A DNA stretch of 64,000 bases, from assembly GCF_900115305.1 (NCBI RefSeq), contig NZ_FOVW01000004.1, positions 62,001 to 126,000 on the forward strand. Direction: 5' to 3'. How positions within the stretch are numbered: the stretch's first letter is position 1; every line of letters starts with the position of its first letter. Shown here one piece after another: positions 52,968 to 60,319 of the stretch. A model generated the notes under the pieces. The model saw only the letters and a program-made list of their open reading frames with translations. It was not told the DNA's origin and searched no databases. A program made the position numbers and the translations under genes. Origin of the DNA: Algoriphagus ornithinivorans (lineage in GTDB: Bacteria > Bacteroidota > Bacteroidia > Cytophagales > Cyclobacteriaceae).

Positions 52968-53678
52968 TTAAAAGCTTTGAAGGATGAATACAGTCGGGAT
53001 CTTATGCAGTTCAATAGGGTTCTTTTTCCAGTCTGCAATGGTCTTGGTTTGGATCAGTTCATCAGCAGCAGTCAGATTTTTGGCAATGCACAATTTGGTT
53101 TGAGGAGAAAGGGCCGCCAATGCATCTTCCAGCAATTGATTGTTGCGGAAGGGTGTTTCCATAAAAATCTGGGCTCTTTGCTCTTTTGCTGACTCTGCTT
53201 CCAGTTTTCTCAGGGCCTGATTTCTTTCTTTTTTGTCTATGGGTAAGTATCCGTGAAAAGCGAATGACTGACCGGAAAAACCAGAGCCCATCAAGGCCAA
53301 AAACATGGAACTTGGCCCTGATAGTGGAACCACCTGAATTCCCCTGGTATGGGCATGAGCCACTGCCAAAGCTCCTGGGTCTGCGATTCCCGGACATCCA
53401 GCTTCAGAAATAATTCCAACATCGGCACCTTTGAAAAGGGGTTGCAGCAATCGGTTGATGCTCTCCGGCGCGGAATTTTTATCCAAGATTTCCATATGGA
53501 CTTCCTCCAAGTTTACGCCCAATTTCAAACTGGAGATATAGCGACGGGCGGTTCTGAGATTTTCGACCAGAAAAACTTTGGTATGAGCGATCACCTCTTT
53601 CACTTGGGGAGTAATGACCGCATCTGCCGTATTTTCTGCGAGTACATTGGGGATCAAAAAAAGTTTTCCTTGGGGCAT
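52968..53678 (-). CDS. RsmI-like SAM-dependent methyltransferase
   Basis: A tetrapyrrole-methylase-fold enzyme of 236 residues from the ATG at 53678. A longer form would begin with TTG 21 bp upstream, which is less likely. Motifs are LFLIPNVLAEN, GIISEAGCPGIADPGALAV and VVPLSGPSSMFLALMGSGFSGQSFAFHGYLP, as in the RsmI family that methylates the ribose of C1402 in 16S rRNA. The Bacteroidota 'SAM-dependent methyltransferase' branch of this family is shorter than E. coli RsmI, so the target is not certain. Confidence 0.85.
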   Translation of the reverse strand: MPQGKLFLIPNVLAENTADAVITPQVKEVIAHTKVFLVENLRTARRYISSLKLGVNLEEVHMEILDKNSAPESINRLLQPLFKGADVGIISEAGCPGIADPGALAVAHAHTRGIQVVPLSGPSSMFLALMGSGFSGQSFAFHGYLPIDKKERNQALRKLEAESAKEQRAQIFMETPFRNNQLLEDALAALSPQTKLCIAKNLTAADELIQTKTIADWKKNPIELHKIPTVFILQSF

Positions 53679-53757
53679 CTTGAATTTGATTTTAGACAAC
53701 GAAGTTAAAATTTAAAAAGCAAAATCATTACCTTTTGATTGGATCAGACCAAATCAG

Positions 53758-53934
53758 ATGCTTATGAATTTTAAAACCCAGCTCTTCCTTGTTTTTTTCC
53801 TGATTTCAGGCAATTTGTTTCCCCAAAACATAAAAGCCCTGGTCGGAGGCGCGCTGATCGACGGATTCGGAGGTACGCCGATTCGTTATTAGGTCATTAT
53901 TGTAGTAGGTGAAAAAGAAAAAGGAAAGAAATAG
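53758..53934 (+). pseudogene. Truncated duplicate of the amidohydrolase gene
   Basis: The frame from ATG 53758 encodes a signal peptide and NIKALVGGALIDGFGGTPIR, then TAT TAG. Translating past the stop gives VIIVVGE. This matches the start of the intact amidohydrolase gene 1.1 kb downstream (NLKALVGGTLIDGFGGTPIRNSVIIVEGE), also at many third codon positions. Similarity ends after about 50 codons. It is the 5' remnant of a tandem copy. Confidence 0.85.
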
Positions 53935-53965
53935 AAGGGTTAAATTACTTTTCATAGGCAAAATG

Positions 53966-54322
53966 CTAATCAGAAGTTGAATAATTCGTAATAATTATTT
54001 TAGGAGCGTTAATCAACACATCTGCTGTGCAGTAAGCCGAATCCCGGTCTTTTTTTTGATCAAATAATCGATAATTGAAATAAATTATGCTGTCTTGTAT
54101 AGGATTTCCGGGAAATAAAACAACATTTTCTATTTGTAAACTTGTTGATGAAATCGATCCTCCTTTAAGGTTTCCAGACTCTATCTGAATTACATTGACA
54201 AAATTACAAGATGGAAATTCTATAACCCTTCCCTTCACAATGTCTGGCAAGGAGTCGTTTTCACAAGCAAAAAAAATAAAGGACGTTAAAAACACTAGAA
54301 TACTCTTAATCAGGGTTTTCAT
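53966..54322 (-). CDS. Small lipoprotein of unknown function
   Basis: A 118-residue lipoprotein from the chosen Met at 54322, which gives a compact signal with lipobox FFAC (Cys20). The longest frame would add 33 codons of unlikely sequence. The mature part (ENDSLPDIVKGRVIEFPSCNFVNVIQIESGN) has a beta-rich look and two further Cys. I do not recognise a family. It lies between the truncated and the intact amidohydrolase copies, and may have come in with the rearrangement. Confidence 0.6.
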   Translation of the reverse strand: MKTLIKSILVFLTSFIFFACENDSLPDIVKGRVIEFPSCNFVNVIQIESGNLKGGSISSTSLQIENVVLFPGNPIQDSIIYFNYRLFDQKKDRDSAYCTADVLINAPKIIITNYSTSD

Positions 54323-54896
54323 ATCTTCCAAATTTATTTCTAAGACGTTCTTTTTAATGAGTTCGTTACAAGCCAGATATGAAAAAGAAAAAAAATTGAA
54401 AAAAAAAAGAACCCTGCCCAAGCTGTGTTTGAAGCATCGTTCCTCTGAAACAGTTCCCAGCTCAGGAAAAGACCAATTCCTAGTCAGTAGTAATTCGGCC
54501 AGAAGCTGGTTTGACTTTTAGGGCTTCTGAATATTCCAAGTTTACCGAAAGGCTTTAGTATGGAGTCGGAATCGTCCAATTGTTTACCGTTCAAGAATTC
54601 AGCAACATCCCATTGGAGGAGAACCTAATCAATTCCAAAAATCAACTCAAGGGGGATTTTGGGGCATTAAGCTGGGCTATCAGATTCTCTTGAAGTAAAA
54701 ATCGAATGTATACAATTACCCAAAAGCTATTAGAAAATCGGACTGGTTTTTGAAAGTCTCGGGAGAGGCAAGATGATTGTATTAGAACTGACAGGTTTTA
54801 AAACTTGACAGGTGTTTTTACAATTTCTTGGCTAATGATGTTTACCTCAATTCATATAAGTTTTGTACCTTTTTGGTTCTTATTTCCACCGATCTT
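54323..54896. other. Gene-free stretch with coding remnants before the amidohydrolase gene
   Basis: About 570 bp without a convincing intact gene. Fragments that look coding (54559-54693) lie here. The sequence TTTTGTACCTTTT at 54859-54871 may be the promoter of the amidohydrolase gene; a similar TACCTTTTG precedes the truncated copy. Confidence 0.4.
54559..54693 (+). pseudogene. Possible C-terminal remnant of an outer membrane protein gene
   Basis: A 44-codon open stretch reads YGVGIVQLFTVQEF ... QLKGDFGALSWAIRFS then stop, with no start codon in frame. The ending in alternating aromatic residues resembles the last strand of a barrel protein. Short and uncertain. Confidence 0.25.
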
Positions 54897-56231
54897 ATGA
54901 AGTCCACCAAATTTCTTTCTCTCTTATTTCTCATCATTTCTTTTCATTCATCTGCCCAAAACCTAAAAGCCCTGGTCGGAGGCACCCTAATCGACGGTTT
55001 TGGGGGTACGCCCATCCGTAATTCGGTCATCATTGTCGAAGGCGAGCGGATCAAGGCTGTGGGGCAAGTGGGAAGTTTGGAGATTCCGGCAGGGGCCGAA
55101 ATTATCTCAACTGAAGGAATGAGTGTTCTTCCCGGGCTTTGGGATATGCACGTTCACTTGATGATTAATGGGCACAGCGATTACGCACATTGGGACAGCA
55201 CCTACATTGATCTTTTTGAGCCCGTTATTATGCCATCCTCCGCCCATCAGTTGCTGATGGCTGGAGTGACCAGCGCCAGGGATTTAGGTGCCCCTTTGGA
55301 AGCAAGTATTAATGTACGAGACCGAATCAATCGGGGTGAAATTCCAGGTCCCACTATCTACGTTTCGGGGCCATTTATCCAAAAGAAGCCTTATCCAGGA
55401 ACTGAAGCATTTAGATGGGGAGTAAACGGGCCTGCGGATGCACGGGCAAAAGTGAAAAAATTGGCCGACGCCGGTGTGGATGTAATTAAGCTCATTGATC
55501 AGGATCAGATGACCTTGGAGGAAGCACAAGCCGTAGTTGATGAAGCCCACAAATATGGGCTTCCGGTGGTGGGGCATTCCCATAGACCGGATGAAATTCG
55601 AGTCGGGTTAAAGATAGGGGTGGACTGCTTCGAGCATACGGGGCTCAGTTCGGCTCCTGAATATCCGGAAGATATTATGCAGCTATTGAAGGAACGTGCT
55701 GCCAAGATGAATTTGGGACCCATTTTCTGGACCCCTACAGTAGAAGGCTTGTACAATTACGAGTATGTACGGGATAATCCCGAAAAACTGGATGATCCCT
55801 CTTGGCACTTGGGTTTGCCTGATTCGATTATCAGAGATATCCAGGCATCCTTACGCTATCCGGGGAGAATGTCCTATTTCCAGCTGACGCCTGTGAGGAA
55901 ACCAACCTTGGAACGGAAATTTAATCAACTCCGAGAAAGCGGTGCGGTTCTTTTGATCGGGACAGATAGTGGCATCCCCATGAAGTTTCACAGCCAAAGC
56001 ACCTGGAATGAGTTGGATGTCTGGGTAAATCACTTCGGCATGGATCCACTCCTAACAATCAAAGCTGCTACTTATTGGCCTGCTGTGGCGATGAAAGTGG
56101 ACAAGGACTATGGCACAATCTCCGAAGGAAAATATGCCGACATCATCGCTGTCCGAGGGGATGTGCTTCGGTATATCAACCTGCTACAGGATGTGGATAT
56201 GGTGATGAAGCATGGACGAAAGGTGAAGTGA
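54897..56231 (+). CDS. Exported amidohydrolase family protein
   Basis: A 444-residue amidohydrolase from the chosen start (ATG 54897), which gives a signal peptide ending SSAQ; the longer frame adds 23 unlikely codons. The metal-site motif is WDMHVHLM (residues about 83-90), with a candidate Lys ligand in VDVIKLIDQ, HSH in PVVGHSHRP, HTG in CFEHTG and Asp in LLIGTDSGIP. These fit the imidazolonepropionase/prolidase-like amidohydrolases. The substrate is unknown; it acts in the periplasm. A truncated copy lies upstream. Confidence 0.88.
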   Translation: MKSTKFLSLLFLIISFHSSAQNLKALVGGTLIDGFGGTPIRNSVIIVEGERIKAVGQVGSLEIPAGAEIISTEGMSVLPGLWDMHVHLMINGHSDYAHWDSTYIDLFEPVIMPSSAHQLLMAGVTSARDLGAPLEASINVRDRINRGEIPGPTIYVSGPFIQKKPYPGTEAFRWGVNGPADARAKVKKLADAGVDVIKLIDQDQMTLEEAQAVVDEAHKYGLPVVGHSHRPDEIRVGLKIGVDCFEHTGLSSAPEYPEDIMQLLKERAAKMNLGPIFWTPTVEGLYNYEYVRDNPEKLDDPSWHLGLPDSIIRDIQASLRYPGRMSYFQLTPVRKPTLERKFNQLRESGAVLLIGTDSGIPMKFHSQSTWNELDVWVNHFGMDPLLTIKAATYWPAVAMKVDKDYGTISEGKYADIIAVRGDVLRYINLLQDVDMVMKHGRKVK

Positions 56232-56262
56232 AAGTCAGAAAGCTCAAATGAGAAAGCTGAAA
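56232..56262 (+). repeat. Left copy of an inverted 31-base repeat around the hydrolase gene
   Basis: AAGTC-A-GAAAGCTCAA-ATG-AGAAAGCTGAAA; the reverse complement of 57274-57304 matches at 27 of 31 bases. It begins on the last base of the amidohydrolase stop region. Confidence 0.7.
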
Positions 56263-56287
56263 CAAAACTCAATCAAGACCTTGAAAG

Positions 56288-57046
56288 TTAATTCAAGAAT
56301 CTTCTGACTTCCTGAATTACTGCTTCTGGTTTCTCGGCATGGAGCCAATGCCCTGCATCCTGTACAAATTCGATTTGATAGTTGGGGAAATGCTCCAGGA
56401 TATCCGGTAGGTCTTCCTGCCGAATGTAGTTTGAATTGGATCCTCCCAGAAATAGGGTAGGGCCTTCGTATTTTCCATCGGAGTCCAACTCTTCTCCTAC
56501 TTCTTCTATATTTTCAGTGATCACAGGAAGATTGATTTTCCAGACAAAACCTTCACTGTTTCTACCCAGACTTTTCAATAAAAATTGACGGATGCCTACT
56601 TCATCAATATACTTCGCCAACTGATCATCAGCCTCTTTTCTGGATTTGATTTGATCTAATTTGATAGAATTAAGCCCTTCTAAAATAGTTTGATGATGGA
56701 CTTCATAATATCTGGGTGCAATATCGGCTACTATTAATCGATCCACCCGCTCAGGATACTCCACTGCAAAGTTCATGGCAGTTTTTCCTCCCATGGAATG
56801 ACCCATGAGGTAGATTTTATCCAAGCCTTCCTCGTCTATTAGCTCCTTCAAATCTTCCACCATGACCCCGTAATTCCATTCCTCCGAATGCGGGGAATCT
56901 CCATGATTTCTTTGATCCACGAGATACAGTGTAAAGTCTTTCTCCAGTTCTTTGGCAATGGAAAACCAGTTGTCCGCAGAACCAAATAGCCCATGAAGAA
57001 TTACCAAAGGTTTACCTGTGCCTGTTTTCTTAAAGTTTAATTTCAT
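56288..57046 (-). CDS. Alpha/beta hydrolase (YbfF-like)
   Basis: A 252-residue cytosolic alpha/beta hydrolase with oxyanion motif LHGLFGSADNW, the DQRNHGDSPHS motif and nucleophile Ser84 in GHSMGG. The catalytic His is in QDAGHWLHAEKPE near the end. This pattern matches the YbfF-type esterase group. The true substrate is unknown. The gene is bracketed by inverted copies of a short repeat, about 1.0 kb apart. Confidence 0.9.
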   Translation of the reverse strand: MKLNFKKTGTGKPLVILHGLFGSADNWFSIAKELEKDFTLYLVDQRNHGDSPHSEEWNYGVMVEDLKELIDEEGLDKIYLMGHSMGGKTAMNFAVEYPERVDRLIVADIAPRYYEVHHQTILEGLNSIKLDQIKSRKEADDQLAKYIDEVGIRQFLLKSLGRNSEGFVWKINLPVITENIEEVGEELDSDGKYEGPTLFLGGSNSNYIRQEDLPDILEHFPNYQIEFVQDAGHWLHAEKPEAVIQEVRRFLN

Positions 57047-57273
57047 CTGTTTATAATTTGTTTTTCAGAGTTCAGATGGAATCTTCGCATTGGTTCTCCG
57101 ATACATCTGGGCGTCTCTCTGGGTGTCACTTTGGGCCATGCTCGATTTCATCTATTTAAATTTTCAATGAGTATATTCACCTTTATCTAAAACTCATCAA
57201 GTAATGGAGATACTTTTTACTCTGAAAGTATACAACTAAAGCATGGGTCTTTTCAAAATTTTGGATTCTGAAA

Positions 57274-57304
57274 TTTCAGCTTTCTACCTTGAGCTTTCAG
57301 ACTT
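57274..57304 (-). repeat. Right copy of the inverted repeat, overlapping the end of pdxJ
   Basis: The reverse complement reads AAGTC-T-GAAAGCTCAA-GGT-AGAAAGCTGAAA. It provides the stop codon (TGA) and the last codons of pdxJ, so the repeat forms the end of that gene. Confidence 0.7.
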
Positions 57305-58013
57305 CTAGTCTTCTTCTATACATCTGAATCGTATTTTCCAGACCATAATACAAAGCATCGCAAACCAAGGCATGGCCTATGGAAACCTCATCCAAAAAAG
57401 GGATTTTGTGTTTCAAAAATGCCAAGTTGTGTAGGTCTAAATCATGTCCGGCATTCAGTCCCAAACCTAATTCCCTGGCAATTTTGGATACCTCAACATA
57501 CGCAGCAACCGCTTTTTCACGGTCCTCATGGTAGTGGGCTGCATAGGGTTCTGTATACAATTCCACCCGGTCGGTTCCTGTTTCTTTGGCAGGTTTAAAA
57601 TACTTGCTCTCAGGATTGATGAAGATGGATACTCTGCAACCTGATTCTTTCAATTCAGCTACGATATCTTTCAAAAAACTCTGATGGGTAATAGTGTCCC
57701 AACCGGTATTGGAGGTGATAGCCTCTGGCGGATCAGGCACCAGGGTAGCTTGTGCAGGTTTTACCCTTTTCACCAGCTCCATATAGCGCTTATCGGGATA
57801 CCCCTCTATATTAAATTCAGTAGTTACAACCTCGGAAAGGTCTAAAACATCCTGAAATCGGATATGCCTTTCATCAGGTCTTGGGTGCACCGTGATTCCT
57901 TCAGCACCGAATCGTTCGCAGTCCAAGGCCACTTGTACTACATTGGGGTTATTAGCTCCCCGCGCATTTCTCAAAGTGGCTATTTTATTAATATTTACAC
58001 TTAGTTTAGTCAT
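57297..58013 (-). CDS. pdxJ: Pyridoxine 5'-phosphate synthase
   Basis: A 238-residue PdxJ with LSVNINKIATLRNARGANNPNVVQVA, GAEGITVHPRPDERHI, the motif FNIEGYPD, and ELGLGLNAGHDLDLHNL with EVSIGHALVCDALYYGL at the end. It condenses 1-deoxyxylulose 5-phosphate with aminoacetone phosphate to give pyridoxine 5'-phosphate. It is divergent from yqeY, 60 bp away. Confidence 0.96.
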   Translation of the reverse strand: MTKLSVNINKIATLRNARGANNPNVVQVALDCERFGAEGITVHPRPDERHIRFQDVLDLSEVVTTEFNIEGYPDKRYMELVKRVKPAQATLVPDPPEAITSNTGWDTITHQSFLKDIVAELKESGCRVSIFINPESKYFKPAKETGTDRVELYTEPYAAHYHEDREKAVAAYVEVSKIARELGLGLNAGHDLDLHNLAFLKHKIPFLDEVSIGHALVCDALYYGLENTIQMYRRRLEV

Positions 58014-58029
58014 AAACGAGTCAAAAAGG

Positions 58030-58037
58030 TATTTTTG
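58030..58037 (+). promoter_or_regulatory. -7 box (TATTTTTG) for yqeY-cvpA-pabA
   Basis: It fits TAnnTTTG with a TTTA element 21 bp upstream, 36 bp before the yqeY start. On the opposite strand TACCTTTTTG begins in the same spot, a likely pdxJ box, so the two divergent promoters overlap. Confidence 0.45.
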
Positions 58038-58073
58038 TCCGGATAATAGTAGTATAACACAAACTTAGGACGA

Positions 58074-58526
58074 ATGAGTTTAAAGCAGAAGATAGAAAGT
58101 GAAATAAAATCAGCGATGATTGCTAAAGATAAGGGAAGATTGACAGCCTTGCGAGCAATCAAGTCGATGATTTTATTGGAAGAAACCAAAGGCGGAGCTA
58201 AAGGAGAAATTTCTTCGGATGATGAATTGAAGCTTTTGACCAAAGCTGCCAAACAGAGAAAAGACTCTGCAGATATCTACGAACAACAAGGTAGATTTGA
58301 TCTGCATGAGGTGGAAATGGCCGAGTTGAAGGTGATTCAAGAGTTTTTGCCTAAGGAATTGACTGATGAGGAACTGACTCAGGCAGTGAAAGAAATTATC
58401 TCACAAACTGGTGCATCCAGCCCGAAAGATATGGGAAAAGTGATGGGAGTGGCTAGCAAACAGCTAGCAGGAAAGGCAGATGGCAAGGCTATTGCTGATA
58501 AAGTAAAAGCATTGTTAAATAGCTAA
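58074..58526 (+). CDS. GatB/YqeY domain protein
   Basis: A 150-residue YqeY protein with SLKQKIESEIKSAMIAKDKGRLTALRAIKSMI at the start, the motif ADIYEQQGRFDLHEVEMAELKVIQEFLP, and GASSPKDMGKVMGVASKQLAGKADGKAIADKVKALL. It resembles the tRNA-binding tail of GatB and is thought to have a tRNA-related role, not proven. It ends 1 bp before the TTG start of the CvpA-like gene. Confidence 0.93.
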   Translation: MSLKQKIESEIKSAMIAKDKGRLTALRAIKSMILLEETKGGAKGEISSDDELKLLTKAAKQRKDSADIYEQQGRFDLHEVEMAELKVIQEFLPKELTDEELTQAVKEIISQTGASSPKDMGKVMGVASKQLAGKADGKAIADKVKALLNS

Positions 58527-58527
58527 A

Positions 58528-59085
58528 TTGGAGAGCAACTCAATCATAGATATAGTCATTGTAGGCGTGCTGTTGCTAGGCGCCTACGAAGGATACAAAC
58601 AAGGATTCCTGCTTGGGATCCTTGGCCTTTTTGGTTTTGTGATTGCAGTGATTTTAGGGTTCTATTTCATGGATCCATTAGCCGCTTGGCTGGGAGAAAA
58701 TGTGGAATCAGTGAATATCTCCTATCCTGTCATAGGCTTTCTGATCATCTTTGTGATTAGTTTGCTACTTATCCGGATTGTCGGATGGGTTTTGAAAAAA
58801 GTCATGGATTTGACCATTTTAGGGACTTTTGATTCCTTTGCCGGAGTGCTCTTTGGGGTAGTGAAAGCGGGATTTTTTCTAAGTCTCTTTTTGTGGTTTA
58901 CCAAAGAATTTGACTTTGATTTCCCCAAAAAATGGGAGAGAAACTCCGAAATGATCGGATACATTGAACCCTGGGCTCCTGGAGTAATAGATTCTGTTTC
59001 TCCATTTTTTCCAGAGGTAGAGTCCACTAAAAGCAGTTTTGATAAGTTGGTTGAGAAGGTGAAGGATGTTACTGCTGATAGATAA
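58528..59085 (+). CDS. CvpA family membrane protein
   Basis: A 185-residue CvpA-like protein that starts with TTG 1 bp after the yqeY stop. It has four membrane helices (NSIIDIVIVGVLLLGAYEGYKQGFLLGILGLFGFVIAVILGF and so on) and a cytoplasmic tail. CvpA is linked to colicin V production and to envelope stress tolerance in E. coli. It overlaps pabA/trpG by 20 bp. Confidence 0.88.
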   Translation: MESNSIIDIVIVGVLLLGAYEGYKQGFLLGILGLFGFVIAVILGFYFMDPLAAWLGENVESVNISYPVIGFLIIFVISLLLIRIVGWVLKKVMDLTILGTFDSFAGVLFGVVKAGFFLSLFLWFTKEFDFDFPKKWERNSEMIGYIEPWAPGVIDSVSPFFPEVESTKSSFDKLVEKVKDVTADR

Positions 59086-59650
59086 TTTCGATTCATTCAG
59101 TCATATGCTGGCTGACTTGATTCGGCAAACAGGGGAGGAGCTTAAGGTAGTCAGAAATGATGTATCCCTTGCTGAATTAAAAAGCATTCAATTTGAAGGA
59201 CTCATATTATCTCCAGGGCCTGGAATTCCTAAACAGGCGGGAAACTTAATGGCTATTCTGGAAGAGTATCATCAGCGAACACCTATTTTGGGTGTATGCC
59301 TTGGCCACCAGGCTGTAGGAGAGTTTTTTGGAGCTTCTTTGGTAAAAAACAGGAAACCCACTCATGGAAAAGTTTACACAGTGAATAAAGTTGGGCAGCC
59401 TGAATTGTTGGAAAACCTTCCGGAATCTTTTCAGGTCACCAGATATCATTCGCTACAGCTTCAACAATTGCCTCAAGAAATAATCCCTATCCTTGAAACG
59501 AACTCAGGAGAAATCATGGGGATTCAGCATTCCTTTTTGCCAATAGTAGGAGTTCAGTATCATCCGGAAGCTTTGCTCACTGAATATGGGCTGGAATTGA
59601 TCTACTCCTGGCTAAAGTTGATTCCGGAGAGGATTACCTTAAATCAATAA
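59066..59650 (+). CDS. Glutamine amidotransferase, aminodeoxychorismate/anthranilate synthase component II
   Basis: A 194-residue class I amidotransferase with catalytic Cys78 (LGVCLGHQAVGEFFGA), His166 and Glu168 (QYHPEALLTEYG) and the oxyanion strand SPGPGIPK. It supplies ammonia to component I for either 4-aminobenzoate or tryptophan synthesis; no component I gene is in this window, so pabA and trpG cannot be told apart. It overlaps the CvpA gene by 20 bp at its start and the convergent lolA-like gene by 17 bp at its end. Confidence 0.92.
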   Translation: MLLLIDNFDSFSHMLADLIRQTGEELKVVRNDVSLAELKSIQFEGLILSPGPGIPKQAGNLMAILEEYHQRTPILGVCLGHQAVGEFFGASLVKNRKPTHGKVYTVNKVGQPELLENLPESFQVTRYHSLQLQQLPQEIIPILETNSGEIMGIQHSFLPIVGVQYHPEALLTEYGLELIYSWLKLIPERITLNQ

Positions 59651-60287
59651 TTTCTATTCCCGGATATTTTTTTGGATCAAAAGCAAAATAGCTGGAAGGT
59701 AGATTGGTGTTTTGCTTGAGGTTTTTGAAAGTATAGGAAAACATTCCTCCTTGCCCATCAAACATTTCCCATCCAAGCAAATCTTTGGTGTTTTTGTCAA
59801 TCATCAGTTTGACCCGCTCAAAAGGTGTATTGTTGGTGGTGGCTTTAAGCTCAACAACAGATACTGTTTTGCCTTGATATTGCTTGTCAGCCAAGAGCTT
59901 ATAGTCAAAGCCTGACTGATACATTCTATAGATATTGGAAGGGGTCAATTCTCCTTCAGTCTGGGAGACATCATTGATAGTCACTTCTCTGTATCCGTCA
60001 GCTTGAATAAAAGTCCAGACAGTCTTGCCATCATTGTAGATTTCCTGCTCTGGAAGCTTTAGACGATATTGTTCGCCTTTCACGGCTACTTCACCGCTTT
60101 GCCTATCACTTGAGCCTGTATTATCCTGATAAGTAAAATCGAATTGAGCCGTAAAACCGTTCATGCTTTTGAACTTTTGGCTCATGGCATCCAATACGGT
60201 TTTGGCTTTGGGGTCTTTTTGGGCAAAGGTAGGGAGTTCTAAGGCCAGGCTCAGAACCAGGGTTAAAACTAGGGCTAATTTGTTCAT
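59634..60287 (-). CDS. LolA-like outer membrane lipoprotein carrier protein
   Basis: A 217-residue periplasmic LolA-like protein with a signal peptide (about residues 1-22, PTFAQ) and a LolA beta-fold: MNGFTAQFDFTYQDNTGSSDRQSGEVAVKGEQYRL, then LPEQEIYNDGKTVWTFIQ and NLPSSYFAFDPKKYPGIEIIDL. LolA carries lipoproteins from the inner to the outer membrane. It follows ftsK by 32 bp, an order often seen in Bacteroidota. Its 3' end overlaps the amidotransferase gene. Confidence 0.88.
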   Translation of the reverse strand: MNKLALVLTLVLSLALELPTFAQKDPKAKTVLDAMSQKFKSMNGFTAQFDFTYQDNTGSSDRQSGEVAVKGEQYRLKLPEQEIYNDGKTVWTFIQADGYREVTINDVSQTEGELTPSNIYRMYQSGFDYKLLADKQYQGKTVSVVELKATTNNTPFERVKLMIDKNTKDLLGWEMFDGQGGMFSYTFKNLKQNTNLPSSYFAFDPKKYPGIEIIDLR

Positions 60288-60319
60288 GTGTATAATACCG
60301 ATGGAAACTAAACCGGTAC

